A DNA stretch of 64,000 nt from Thelonectria olida (GCA_020736575.1 JAGPYM010000003.1:682001-746000); one strand, 5' to 3'. Numbered from the stretch's first letter, positions 49,200 through 60,905 are shown. The notes: generated by a model not told the origin, from the sequence alone. A program made the numbers and translations.

Positions 49200-49403
49200 G
49201 TTAGGCGAAGAAGCCTCACTAACATGCCGATATTAGTATTGGGCAAACGAGGTGAGGTGTCAGGAACAAGAACGAACCGGGTTGGTACCACTTGGGCCTG
49301 GTAGCGGGACGACATGAGCACTGATGAGCCGGAGCAGTGCTCATGTCGTCCGCCAGAGAGGTCATTGGTGGGTGTCGAGGTTGACACCCCCGAAGTGAAG
49401 ATA

Positions 49404-49439
49404 TCACTGTGCCTCGCCCTCGAGGGCGAGGCACAGTGA
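49404..49439. repeat. 36-bp perfect palindrome
   Basis: Both halves of 18 bp are exact reverse complements with no spacer; centre is CTCGAG. It sits inside the tandem hairpin array. Confidence 0.9.
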
Positions 49440-49744
49440 CTTGTCGAAGAAGGCATCCGGGTGTCACTATTAAAACACTCAAATGTCAGCAGACAGAAAT
49501 GGATGCGAGATGACTAGAATAAGAACTAACCATATTGACAGCAGCCCAGAGACACCGAAATGAGTATCTTCCCCTCCCGACCGAGGGTCGTAAACAAGCC
49601 CTCGGTCGAGAGGGCGCCGGTCGGAGGCGTTTGAGTTGTACTGTTAGAATACTTAAATGTCAGCAGAGAGCGGAGGACGTGAGATTGCAGGAGTAAGAAC
49701 GAACCGTATTGCAAGCAACCCAGAGACACCAAAATGTGTGTCTT

Positions 49745-49783
49745 CCCTCGACCGAGGGCTTGTTTACTGCCCTCGGTCGAGGG
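49745..49783. repeat. Hairpin with 15-bp perfect arms
   Basis: Left arm 49745-49759 and right arm 49769-49783 are exact reverse complements around a 9-nt loop. The loop and inner stem are, apart from two bases, the reverse complement of those in the hairpin at 49579-49607. Confidence 0.85.
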
Positions 49784-50010
49784 GGGTCCGGTGGGGAGGG
49801 GGGTACTATGGCTGAAGCTTCAAATGTTAGCATAGAATAACTAGGGTGAGATGTTGGGAGTAGAAGATCACAGTAGAGGAAATGCTGGGCCTGACTCACT
49901 TGTAGGGACCGCGAGCAATCCACTCGCGGTCCCTTGAGGTTTTCCCGGGGGGTTCAAGACCCCCCGGGCTAGAGGTGGCTGGTGCCTCTCCCGAGAAGGC
50001 GAGGCATCTT

Positions 50011-53000
50011 GATGGTGATGAGGAGAAGAGGAGGAAAATGGGAAGAGGGGGGGATTAAATAGATGACTGGGAAGGTGTGGGGCCACGGAGTGATCTGGAA
50101 ATCCGAATTGTGCACGTGTGAGCTTGCGCGGCAACCTTTGGTTTGATTTAATCTGGTTATTATTTTTCTATTCGTTGTGCTCGTCGTGTTGGTCGTGGTT
50201 GGTCGGTTTAGAGGGAGTAGACGATGCGGAGGTCAGCCCCCCTCCAAGAACACCAGAGACACTCGTTGATATCAGACCCCACAACATTTTATTTCTCTAT
50301 TAAAGTGTAACTCTGAGGATATTAAATCATTTATCTACGTCTGAGAATGAGTTAATTGTTTCTGCCATTTTTCTACGCTGAGATCCGGCCTCCGACGTAC
50401 GGTGCGCGCCGCTGGCCCCCTGACCGACACTGGGCGAGCAATCACCCAGAGCCAGTGTGGGCAGTAAATAATTGTGCCAGATTTATTGCGTCGGACTTAT
50501 TTCTCGTGTGATCTGTGTCCGAATTTCTCATTGGTTGACGGACTCAAGTTACTGATCCGATGCTCAGCCCTTGACGCAGCGAGTGTGCCGCCTGTTCCAG
50601 CCCGGCCTGGTCACCGAAACAGAACGTAATGTTCTTGAACGTGAATGGATGACATCACTTGGGGCTACCTCTCTATTCTCTGTGTGGTTCATTTTGCTTG
50701 CTTAGTGATGTTCTCTATTGTGGATGAGTGCGAAGACCTAGAAACTATGAAATCATTGGGTGCTTTGTTCCGGGTACTCTTGGCTGACACTCGTCAGGGC
50801 AATCACCACAACTCCAAAATAAGTATATAAAGAAATTGCTCGAAAATTTTAAGATTCATCCGATGCTATATATTTGCCTAAATCCTTCACATACGGCCTG
50901 CATAATGATGGAGTGCCATGACTTGGAATGCATCACGGATTGCCTAACCTCCGTCTTCATGCACGACAATACAACAGATGATTGACTCAGTCAAAACCAT
51001 CCTTGGGTGTATTTAGTTTCGTACTCAATCTGTGTGTCCTACCGAGCCTACTCACATGAAGTTGTTGTGCGTGGAGGTGGCGAGGTCTGGGAACTGCATG
51101 CGAAACCGCCGAGTCCCTCACCGAGGCGTTGGCCACAACATTGGGTTGCAGATCACCCGACAGGTCACTGGGACCGTTTGGATGCGACCGTTGCATGCCT
51201 TCAACGTGGTATGTACCCACTCTCCCACCGGTAGTTGACTGATCTGGTCGATCGGGCCAACCTGTTGGGACTGCCGGCCATCTGCCCCCCATCCTGAACG
51301 GCTGCCCAGCCCTGTGGATCAACGACATCCGTTTTTCATTAAGCTTGGCGTCTTGTGTGCTGGCTTGAAGAAGAAACGATTAGATACCCGGCCTCTCTAT
51401 TTTCTTTGTGGAATTTGGACAAAAATCATGGTCTAGTGTGTTCAGGTGCGTGTTTAGGTGAGCGCGTGGAGGGAAGGCACGGCTGGACACTGCCCCAAAC
51501 AACCCTCGCCCCATCCACTCTCTTTCTCTCCCTTCCATCTTCTCCCATCTCCATATTGTTCCAAGGTGGCTATGCGTAATATCCGGTGCTTGAGCCATTT
51601 CCCAGTCAGATTTTCTTTTGCCTCTCTTCGTCAGTCAGCTTCGCCAACAACCCTGCCATCTTGCATCTCCGCACACCACTAAAGCAGCTCCCAATCTCCA
51701 TCTCGTCTCATATCACCCACAGATCCAGGGTCTACCAGGAATTGAAACCGTCCTCAGAAGTATATCAACCTAGCCTTACTCCCTGTCTCGTTTTGCGTCT
51801 CGTTTCTAACCACTTCCAGCAAGTTTCAGTTACTACACTTCCCGGCCGGAAATCGCCTCGACCTTCCCTCTTCCCGCGATGTAGAACCGATGCCCAAGAG
51901 ATGTTTTTGATTGCAACGTTGACCAAATCTACAAATTCAAAGGCAGTCTTCCTCGAAGCCCCTATCGTCACCCTTTCATTGCATTCCCGCGATGCCAAAG
52001 ACCGCCTCGATCTACCGCTACTCTCGAGAGCCCGAGTTGGTAAAGCCACTCTCCTGAATACTGTCATGCATGTCCATCATCACCATTTCAGTAGACCTAT
52101 CCAGAACTCCTAGCATCACCCAGGACATATCCCCCATACTCTAACCTCGTTGCTAGGCAAGACTCAAGACGAAGCGATGTGTTCAAAGACACACTGCTCC
52201 ACACAACGATCCTCCTCAAGTACCATGTCTTCCCAGGTACGTAACTCAGTAAACACTCGGGTATGAATCTAGCGTCACTTCTTTGATCAAGCTGACCAGT
52301 GTTAAAGTCATTTACTGTGCAAAAGTCGGTTCAGGGGCGTTATTTCATGAGGCGCCTCAACTACCTGTCGTAAGGTCCCCATTAAACAACCATGCTGCGG
52401 CGTGTCATACGGAATCTCATGTCTTACAAAAAGGTATAATAACTACAATGCATATATCTGTCTCTCTACTACGACAATGCCATATCAGAACCTTGACTAA
52501 TTGTATCAGACAGAAATCCATTACTACAGATCGAAATAACGACAAACCTCGGGCTCCTCACGACCTCGGCAAGATATATAACTTCACTCGAATAAGCGAC
52601 AAACACTACAGGCAATACGAAGTAGTGGCCTTGATAGACATTTTCCAATTATTTCTTACCGACATCACTAACTTTGGCTTACGCAGTTGTATAATAGGTT
52701 TTCCACCCGCAGGCGACTCTAACGGCAGTCTAAGTATAACGATCCTAGAAGTGCTCTAATCCACACAAATGGGCTCCCTATTCATCAGCATGGTCTAAGG
52801 TGAAGTAGATCCAAGCGCAAACACAGTGTTCAGGAGTGATGGTCTATAGCTAACACCCTGACCTAGATACCTCAATAGGTGGAATCAGCTAACATAGACT
52901 TATTACCATCTTCGATTCTATTACATTTATGTACGAAGAAAACCCAGCGACCGAATTTTACCCCTCTCGAACCCGTTACCCTCCCTCTCCAGCGGGTCTC

Positions 53001-53076
53001 AGGCGGCCGAACCCTGATCCTATCGTGGGGGCAACTCTCCCAACTCCTCCGTCTTCCTCCGGTCCTCAGCGGTATT
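50011..53076. other. Gene-poor interval, about 3 kb, with possible gene remnant
   Basis: No confident gene. A further imperfect hairpin lies near 50426-50457. Frames at 50987-51328 (minus), 51586-52113 (plus) and 52283-52759 (plus) lack recognisable domains. The segment 51500-52235 looks like a 5' UTR and first exons: pyrimidine-rich upstream DNA, ATG at 51991 and a short exon-like piece ending in a GTACGT donor near 52236. The rest of such a gene is not visible, so it may be a broken remnant. The part 52270-52900 is AT-rich. Confidence 0.35.
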
Positions 53077-54393
53077 TCACTCATTCTTTCTCTCGAGACG
53101 TAGGTGAGACTGGGCAAGCATCTCCAAGAGATCACAGGCCTTTGCCGCACCTCCAAGTTCGTTTAGCTCATCTCCCAGTCGAGCCGCCCTCTCCTTGTAT
53201 CCCCCGTCACCCAAGATCTTCATGGCGGCATTCCGGACTTGGTCAGTAGAGGGGTGATCCGTCTTCAAGTCTATCCCCGCACCCGCCCACTCCACCCGGG
53301 CTGCCGTGTCTTTCTTGTCTTCTGTCTGCCCAGCGCAGATCATAGGCACCTTGTGGGACAAGGCCTGCGTGACGCTTCCATACCCTCCGTTGGTGATGAG
53401 AAGACAGAGTTGTGGCAAGAAGAGATGGTAGGGCAGAAACGTTGCGTACCGAACATTGGGTAAGTCTCCTACTTGAGCCCTGATCGCGTCTGGGTAGGGC
53501 GAAGTGATTACCAGTAGCAATTTGGCGTCCCCTGAGAGTGCTTCGATGGCGGGAATAATCAGCGAGTTTGGATTCATGGCCAGGGTGCCTTGAGTGATGC
53601 CCACGACCCGCGGATGCTTTACAATATCCTCCCACCACGATGGAAGTCCATTCAATGTCGAAGGAACCTTTGTGACAAGCGGCCCTACAAAATGGGTGTG
53701 ATCCCTATATTCCATGGGCTTCGGGAGTTGGTTAAACTCCAGAGATGCCGATGAAGCCTGAATGTGTAAGAAGGGGCTGTACTTGAACGACTCCAAGGGC
53801 TCACCGTAGGGCAGTCGCTTGAAGCCCCGGTTCTTCCGTTGACGGTTGAGCAGTGACCGAAGGAGTAGTGGTAAGACAATCCACTGAATGAATAGGTGGT
53901 GAAGGTAAATCCAGACCAGAGCAAAGCTGGAAGCCGGGGGTGCATCTCCTGACCTCGCATGAGGAGCGCCCCAGCCGGATGTGTACATTGGGATAACGCC
54001 CAGGGTCGCATACACCGGAATCTCTCCCAGTTCGTGCAACGCCCTGGCACCAAACGGTAGAACGTCGACCAAAACAACATCGGCGTCAAAACCCCTCAAG
54101 ACGCGACGATAGTCGTTCAGTTGACCAATCAGCCTAAACATCAAGCGTCTGTACGTCAGCCTCCGAAAATGGGGGTCGAGCAGTCCCGTTTCTTGGGCCC
54201 TAGACAGCGGCGAATCGATAAAGGCGATGGATGTGGTCTTGAAGTGGGAAGCTCCCGTGAAGACAACGCGGGCTTCGTTTTCTTCGCTCGTCAGCCAAAC
54301 GACTTGGTGGCCTCTGCGTACAAGCTCCTGGGCAACGGCTTGCATAGGAAATGCATGGCCAGCTGGGAAATGAGAATGAAGGAGAACTTTCAT
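53077..54393 (-). CDS. GT1-family UDP-glycosyltransferase (MGT-like)
   Basis: Single exon, 438 residues. It opens with VLLHSHFPAGHAFPMQAVAQEL, the acceptor-side strand of GT1 enzymes with the usual catalytic His (H13). The C-terminal half has PYHLFLPQLCLLITNGGYGSVTQAL, the UDP-sugar-binding region of macrolide-type glycosyltransferases, with GQTEDKKDTAARVEWAG following it. A hydrophobic segment near 170-190 could be a membrane-contact helix. It would move a sugar from a UDP donor to a small lipophilic acceptor; neither is known. No biosynthetic cluster surrounds it. Confidence 0.85.
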   Translation of the reverse strand: MKVLLHSHFPAGHAFPMQAVAQELVRRGHQVVWLTSEENEARVVFTGASHFKTTSIAFIDSPLSRAQETGLLDPHFRRLTYRRLMFRLIGQLNDYRRVLRGFDADVVLVDVLPFGARALHELGEIPVYATLGVIPMYTSGWGAPHARSGDAPPASSFALVWIYLHHLFIQWIVLPLLLRSLLNRQRKNRGFKRLPYGEPLESFKYSPFLHIQASSASLEFNQLPKPMEYRDHTHFVGPLVTKVPSTLNGLPSWWEDIVKHPRVVGITQGTLAMNPNSLIIPAIEALSGDAKLLLVITSPYPDAIRAQVGDLPNVRYATFLPYHLFLPQLCLLITNGGYGSVTQALSHKVPMICAGQTEDKKDTAARVEWAGAGIDLKTDHPSTDQVRNAAMKILGDGGYKERAARLGDELNELGGAAKACDLLEMLAQSHLRLERKNE

Positions 54394-54874
54394 GATTGAT
54401 CAAGGCCCGGCTTGACGAGGTTGAGTTGGTGACAACTTCTAGGCCGAGTGTTACGGGGTGTTGCGGAACGTGGCGGTAAGACAATCGCCGATAGCGATGG
54501 TGGGGGCGGTTCCATAACCCGGGCGCCGGCAGTGCGGCAACATCACGGTACATTCATACGATTCTGAGGCCTCACTGCGGTATTCACAGCCATTGCTAAC
54601 AAATATCGGGCAGGACTTGAGCATCTTCATTGCAATCCAAACAAGACCCAACCCAAGTACGGGCAGACTCCTCCTGACGACAGTCACGGCGAGAACACCA
54701 AGATATGCAGATTCCGAAATGCTTCAACTCGATATCAAGTAGGTTTCTACTCCCAAGCACAATCTTAAACTCAGTATGAATGCAAAAAAGTAACCCATGG
54801 GAAGGTGACATCCAAACATTCCACATCAAAATCTCCCCAGCGAATCCAACCACCATCGACAACTAAGAACACAT
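54394..54874. other. Spacer between GT1 gene and MFS siderophore transporter
   Basis: About 0.48 kb; promoter side of the GT1 gene and 3' UTR side of the transporter. No gene seen. Confidence 0.5.
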
Positions 54875-56899
54875 CTAGTGACCAGCCCAGAACCTCAGGA
54901 ACGCCTCCTTCTTATCCTTGGGTGCCGGAAGCGGCTCCGGGTTTCGATCCTTCTCCTCCAGAGGCAATCCATCATTTCCAACATTGGTAACAGCATTTTG
55001 CTGCTTGCCGAGGAAAAAGTTGGTCTGGAAGAAGGCGGCCACGAGCGGAATGAACGCGAGGCCCAGCGCGGTCGCGAGGCAGTAGTACAAGCTGTTACGG
55101 TACGCAACAATAGCACCCTGGCGCATTGGACTATCAAACTCGTATAGCGTACGGATCTTGGTGACGCTGCTGAACAGCTGCTTGACGTCTTTCTCTGTTG
55201 CCGACGAGGGGAGATGCTTCCGCAGCTCGTTGGGCATGTGGCTCGACCAAATGACGGCGACGATGGCACTCCCAATTGCGCTGCCAATCTTGGACCACAG
55301 TGAGAGGAGCGAGATGACGAGAGCAACATCTTGGTGCGGGACCGAGGCCTGCGAGGCGACACGGGATCCGACAACGGACATGGAGCCGCCAAAACCGACA
55401 AGAACCATGGCCATGACAAGGGCGCCGGTGTTGGTAGTGGCCTGTCTACCGTCGAGAAGAATACCCATACCAATAATCTTGACGCAGAGGCCGATGATTT
55501 GGATAGTTCTGTATCGGTGAGTCCAGCGCTGAGCCAAGCCCACCAAGGGGCCGGCAATGCAAAGAGCCAGAGTCAAGGTATTACCATAGTAGACCTGACG
55601 AGTGTTAGTTTTGATACGGCCACATTGTTGGAGCAGCGAATACCCAGTTCTGGTAACTCCAATCCTTGGCAATGAGAGTGTACGAAGAAAAGTACAGCCC
55701 ACGAATGTTTCCAGCAACTACTCCAGGTTAGTCAATCCTTAGGGGGCTGGGGGCAAAGACTGACGCATATAGAACCCGTCAATGACAATGGCCATGACAA
55801 AGGTCTTGTTAAAGACCAGCCGCCGCGGAGCACTGGGAACCCGAGCCCATTTCATCTCATACACGACATATGCAATGAGAAGCAGGCCTCCAACAATCAT
55901 CATGGCAATGAGCGATCGATTCTTCCACCCATGGTCCGCATACGTCTTGAGCGAGAACGGAAGCAACAGCAAGGACCATCCGAACCCGAGCAGGATCAGA
56001 CCAAACGCATCAATCTCCTCCAAGTTTGCCTTCAGCTTTTCCATCCAAGGCTTGTCATCCTCGGCAGCGGGAGCAATAATGGCTCCATGGGGTCCGTCCT
56101 CGCCGCGTTCTTGAGCAAGTTCTCTGGCAGCCCGGCGTGCGGCGTTGCTCGACGCAATGTTCACAATGCCGTCCTTCTTAGCCTTGCGATCGAGGTAAAT
56201 CAAAGTGGCGACCGCGGGCGCCAGAGCAGTAGGCATAATAATGGCAAACATTCCGTAGCCCCAGCGCCATCTGTCCTTAGCTTGCAGAGCGGCGACGATT
56301 TTACCTGCAAACCAGGTATTGATGATGAAAGGGGTCGACAGCATCGAGCTCGCAAAGCCACGCCACTCCAGCGGCGTCAGGTCGGCGACAATAATGTCAT
56401 TCGTGAGATCGAGACCGGAGCTTCCAATCGAAACAAAGACTTCTCCCACAATGTAGGCCGAAATGGTGCGCGAAGACGCAACAATGATGTATCCGCACGT
56501 GTAGAAGCCGATGACCAGGAGGTAGGTGTACGGACGGCTCGTTATGTCGGAGAACTTGGCAATAAAGGGCTTCGACACGGCACTGATGATGCTAGTCGCA
56601 ATGGACAGCGTAGAGAGCACCGAAGAATGCTGCTCATAGTACGACGATGCGTTGACGCTGTAGTACGAAGTCGTGCTGGAATCGAGCGAGTATGCCCAGG
56701 CACAAACAAGCACCGAAGCACCCACAAGCCAGAGCGTCTTGCGGTCCGTCTTGGCTTCACGGTAAACAGCTTCCATGCGCGTGACGCCCTTGGACTGGAG
56801 GACATCGCCAACATTGGACAGCTGCTTGGGATCGTCGTTGCCTGAGTCCACCCTTTCGGGCTGAACCGGTGTGGGCGTGATCTTGTCTTCACCAGACAT
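54875..56899 (-). CDS. MFS siderophore-iron transporter (SIT/ARN family)
   Basis: Three exons (56899-55765, 55720-55644, 55594-54875) with short introns of 44 and 49 nt give 643 residues and about 14 hydrophobic segments. Family marks are AWAYSLDSSTTSYYSVNASSY in helix 1 and its loop, FSDITSRPYTYLL in loop 2-3, FVSIGSSGLDLTNDIIVADL in helix 5, and a large extracellular loop before the last helix (from about 540) with YRNSLYYCLATALG after it. SIT/ARN proteins import ferric siderophores by proton symport across the plasma membrane. The siderophore is not known. ATM1 lies 0.7 kb upstream on the same strand, an iron-related neighbour. Confidence 0.9.
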
Positions 56900-57578
56900 G
56901 GCGATAACTCAGCCAGAATAAACAACAAAGGGGATGATGGAGAAGAGTGTTTTTACAAGTTCATTGTTGGTTTGGGCCGAGCCATTATATCCATCGACAG
57001 CATTGCGGGCCAAGAGCCGACGACCGGGCGTCGGCTGGCGAAATCCACGCCGTTGCAAAGAGATCGTCGGTGTCTACACGAGCTCGCCCACCATGGTTGG
57101 TGAGGAAAGGAAGCGTGATCTAATCTAATCAGATCAGCGGTGGAGATGTGCCCCCATGTTCACAGTTTTCCAACCCATCGCCACTTACACACCCTGGCGT
57201 TCACAAGAAGCCCTCTTTACAGAAGGATGTCGTGAAAGTGGAGGATACGAACGTTGCAACCAATCGGCCCAACCCCCAATCCCACCGATCTGCACGAGTC
57301 GTGTAGTTCATTCGAAAGCCCTAGCAATGTTACTTTAACAACACTACCGAGGAGATTGATAACAAGTCCCATGCAAATGTGAGGCAATTCAGAGGCGTGT
57401 TTGCCATGTTCGCATCTGGCTCGCAACTCATCGGGAATTCCCACAAACTAGTGGACACTGTCCGGCCTGCTGGGTTGGCTTCCACTTTTGATATTGGACC
57501 CGTTGAAGGTCTCATGAGATTTATTGATGTCTAATGGGTTTGTGATGGTCTTGTTATGGGTTATGGCACAACATTCCC
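56900..57578. promoter_or_regulatory. SIT transporter promoter region
   Basis: About 0.68 kb. On the minus strand ATATAAT at 56984-56990 lies 85 bp upstream of the ATG and may be the TATA box. A GATAA lies near 57359. No gene seen. Confidence 0.45.
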
Positions 57579-59770
57579 TTATTGTCGAGAACGGGATTCT
57601 CCCTGTTCCTTCGGGGTCTTCTCCTCCTCGGTCTCCTCCTTGGAAGTTCCATCCTCGTGGAACATGGTTTCCTGAGCTGTCAAATAGTGAGCATAACTGG
57701 ACTTCATGAAACATAGAAACGAGACTTACCACTCCACAACTTAGCATAAACACCATCACGGTCAATCAGTTCGCGATGGCTGCCCATCTCGGCCACCTGA
57801 CCCTCCTTGAGAACAATAATAATATCTGAATCGAAAATGGTTCTCAGTCGGTGGGCGACGAACACGCTGGTTCGACCCTTTTCTCTAAGAATGCCATTAA
57901 TGTTCACCATCAAGGCTTGCTCCGTATGAGTGTCCAGGGCACTCGTAGCCTCGTCAAAGAAGAGCAACGGCGGGTCCTTGAGTAATAGCCGGCTCACGGC
58001 CAACCGCTGCTTCTCGCCACCGGAAATCATCAACCCACGCTCGCCGACCTTGGTTTGGTAACCATCCGGGAACTTCTGGATTGTGTCGTGGACGCGGGCC
58101 CGCTGGGCGGCCGCCACCACCTCCTCGTGGGTTGCGTTGATGGAGCCGTATCGGATGTTGTGCTCGACCGTGTCATTGAAAAGAGGAGTGTCCTGCGGCA
58201 CGACGCCGATGGATCTCCGAAGAGAGTCGAGATTGACATCTCGGATATCCTGGTCGTCAATGAGGATTCGGCCGTCTTGCACATCGTATGACCGGAACAG
58301 CAGTCGCAACAAGGTCGACTTGCCACATCCACTAGGACCGACAATGGCAACCTTTTTGCCGGCAGGGATCGTCAATGACAAGTTTTGCAGAATCGGGCGG
58401 TCGGGGTGGTACGCAAAGTTGACGTTCTCAAATTTTATCTCTCCTCCCTTGGAGAGGACGAGCGGCTTAGCATCAGGCTTTTCCTGAATATTGGCATTGA
58501 CCTTTTGCAGGCTAAAGAGCGTCTCCATGTCGAGCAGAGACTGTCGGAGCTCACGATACACGGATCCTAGAAAGTTGAGTGGCACCGAGAGCTGGAAGAC
58601 GAGCTGGTTCACCATGACTAGATCACCCACCGTCAGAGCGCCATTCGCAACGCCATTGGCGGCAAGATACATCATGGCGGTCAGGGCAGTCGAGAAGATA
58701 ATGTTTTGTCCGCTGTTGAGAAAGGCCAGAGACGTGGCTACTTTGATGGAGCTCTTCTCATACTGTTGCAAGGCCTTGTCGTACCGAGCGACTTCGAATT
58801 TTTCGTTGTTAAAGTATTTGACAGCCTCGTAGTTGATGAGAGAGTCAACAGCCACCGTCGATGCCTTGTTGTCAGCAGCGTTGGCCTGTCTGCGAAACTT
58901 GGTTCGCCAAGCAGTCGTCCAGATGGTAAAGGCCGAGTAGCTCACCATGGTGAGGACCGTGATGGCAGCAAACTGGGCGCCGTACTGCCAGGTCAAGATG
59001 CCACAGACCATTGAAATCTCCAAAGCGGTGGGCAGGATGTGAAAGACCATGCTCGTCAGGAGGAAGCTGATTCCCTTAGTACCTCGGTCAATGGCCCTCG
59101 TCAAGCCGCCGGTCTGCTTGGACAGGTGGAAGGACAGATCAAGGCGCAAGAGATGGTCAAAGACGTTTCCCGCAACCCTCCGGATGGCCTTTTGGGCAAC
59201 TGAAGCAAACACAGCATTGCGCAGCTCTTGAAATACCGTCGCGCCGATTCGAGTAGCGCCGTATGCGAGGATCATAGCGCCTGCAACGGTTGTCGCAGTG
59301 CCTCCCATGGAAGCAACATCAATATTCATGGAATCGACAATGGTCTTGAAGTAGAACGGAACTTGAACGTTGAGGACCTTTGCGCCGACCAGCAAAAAGA
59401 CTGCGAGGCCGACACGCAGCTTGGTACTCAGACTATCCTTGGGCCACAGATAGCGACTCATCTCCTTCATAATGGCCCAATCGGCCTTGCGCTGCTCCGT
59501 AGTAGACTTGTCGGCGACAGCAAGAGGATCATTATGGGTTGGCGAAGGTTTCTTTGGTGTCGCTACTACGTTCGCCTTTGCTGCGATCGTCTTATTGGGC
59601 TCGTTGGCGACGCCGAGGGCCGGAGGTTGCTCACGGCGGCACGCAGCTGAGGTCCAGAGTGGATGGACGGTGGTTGGGCGCTGAGGTAGCCATGGTGGTC
59701 GCGAATAGGTCTTTGCAAGGCTACACCTCGTACAGCCCAAGGGCGAGCGATATAGGAATCGAGGGAGCAT
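57579..59770 (-). CDS. ATM1: Mitochondrial ABC half-transporter ATM1
   Basis: Exon 1 59770-57730 and exon 2 57676-57579, with a 53-nt intron, give 712 residues. The N-terminus is Arg/Ser-rich and lacks acids (mitochondrial presequence). It is followed by six membrane helices (about 115-400) holding [12 protein letters not shown] and [18 protein letters not shown], and one ATP-binding domain with Walker [10 protein letters not shown] (about 475), signature SGGEKQR (about 580) and Walker [13 protein letters not shown] (about 598). These are the features of Atm1/ABCB7, which exports a glutathione-linked sulfur or Fe-S species from the matrix for cytosolic Fe-S protein assembly. Exon 2 encodes a charged C-terminal tail of Glu and Lys. 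Confidence 0.93.
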
Positions 59771-60814
59771 TGTGGTGGTTCAGTTCGGGGGTCGCATCGT
59801 GGTCACGTCGGTATTCGGAATGGTGGGGGAGCTTCAGCGGGAGGTTCGCGGCGAGGTTCAGCGAGGGGCAGTTACGCGCAGATGGGAGCAGACTGAAGCT
59901 GTAGCTACAGCTACCAAAGATGTCGCGGGCAGGGCAAGGACAAGAAGGGGCACGACGACTCGGGACGGAGATTGATATTTATGTAAGGTCTGGCGCAGCT
60001 AATGGAAGCTCACAAGGTCGTTGGTTTGCCGAATCTAGCGGGATGATGCAACCGGCTTTGGCGCCTCAGGCAGCCGACGATCGGAGCGTAATATCACTCA
60101 CCGAAAGCGCAAGGTTTAATTAAATCGGTCACTATCAGAGAGTCGACTGAGGTGGCTTAAGAAGCGAGTCTCTAATGTATTTGCGAATGAATTGTACAAT
60201 GAGACATTGTCGTTGTTTGACTGACACTTCTCCTTGTAAGTCTGCCATCACCATCTTCAAGACAGCCAGAGACGTCCCAGCACACAAACAGCCCAGCAAT
60301 GGTGCAATTGAGGAACAATCGCGTCATATCAGGGGAAACTATCGACAGCTGAAGCGCTCTCTTCTCCACTTCCCGGCCAATTTCGATTCTTTTTCCCGTC
60401 AATTCTGAGCAACCACGAGCCTATCAGGGTGATTTCCAGCCCTTCATGTGCGATGTTGCCTGTTCCGGCCAAGTTGGCCGCCGCACGACAAGTGATAATT
60501 CCGCAACGAAACACAATAACCAGAAGTATTATCCACCCGTGATAAAACAAAAAGAGAGACTGTTCACCGTAGATCAATCACACTGGTAAACTCGGGAAAG
60601 AAAGGCTCCATCCACAGGGTCGAGCCCAGAAGTCCAAGAGTGCGTACGTACTGTATCTACTTCCTTAGCTGACTAAGACGGGAGTGAGCCAATCGAAGCA
60701 GTGCTCTGATCTTTCCTCCCGACTCACATACAACAACGATGAGGAATTAATCGAAACAACTCGCAAAAAAACAATTGCCATTCCTTTATCCAGAGGAGAA
60801 AAAGCAAAAGATAA
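59771..60814. promoter_or_regulatory. ATM1 promoter region
   Basis: About 1 kb between the ATM1 start and the tRNA. No open frame with protein-like composition was found on either strand. Confidence 0.5.
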
Positions 60815-60905
60815 AGGTCTCGGAGGGAGTCGAACCCTCGCTGGCGGAAATTTCGGACTATGCGTCCTTCAGAATCCGCAGTCATAGCCGTTAGACCACG
60901 AAACC
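60815..60905 (-). tRNA. tRNA-Gln (anticodon CUG) with a 19-nt intron
   Basis: On the minus strand a full cloverleaf forms: acceptor GGTTTCG pairs with CGAGACC (one G-T wobble), D stem GTC/GAC, anticodon stem GCGGA/TCCGC, T arm GAGGG-TTCGACT-CCCTC and discriminator T. The anticodon loop begins TTCTGA, reading CUG. A 19-nt insertion follows the base after the anticodon (position 37/38), the usual place for nuclear tRNA introns. Mature length is 72 nt. Confidence 0.9.

Larger units (their letters stand above)
49200..50010 (-). repeat. Tandem hairpin / intron-like unit array
   Basis: Four homologous intron-like segments on the minus strand (49219-49277, 49467-49530, 49641-49704, 49806-49899) alternate with exon-like segments. 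The intron-like segments share a GTTCGTTCTTAYTCCTG-type start and a TGCTGACATTT-type branch region; two of them are exactly 64 nt. The segments just upstream share GGTGTCTCTGGGYTGC. Each exon-like segment contains its own hairpin: 49308-49350 (16-bp arms), 49370-49389 (7 bp), 49404-49439 (36-bp perfect palindrome), 49579-49607 (9 bp, extended imperfectly), 49745-49783 (15 bp), 49904-49934 (12 bp), 49944-49968 (10 bp) and an imperfect one at 49982-50007. The repeats are diverged in flanks but the arms pair perfectly. A TATTTAA element and a pyrimidine-rich tract lie just upstream (minus strand, about 50040-50065), suggesting a transcription unit. No long open frame crosses it. Nature unknown. 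Confidence 0.7.

Noticed and set aside
50987..51328. Minus-strand frame of 113 codons
   Set aside because: No recognisable domain or splice context.
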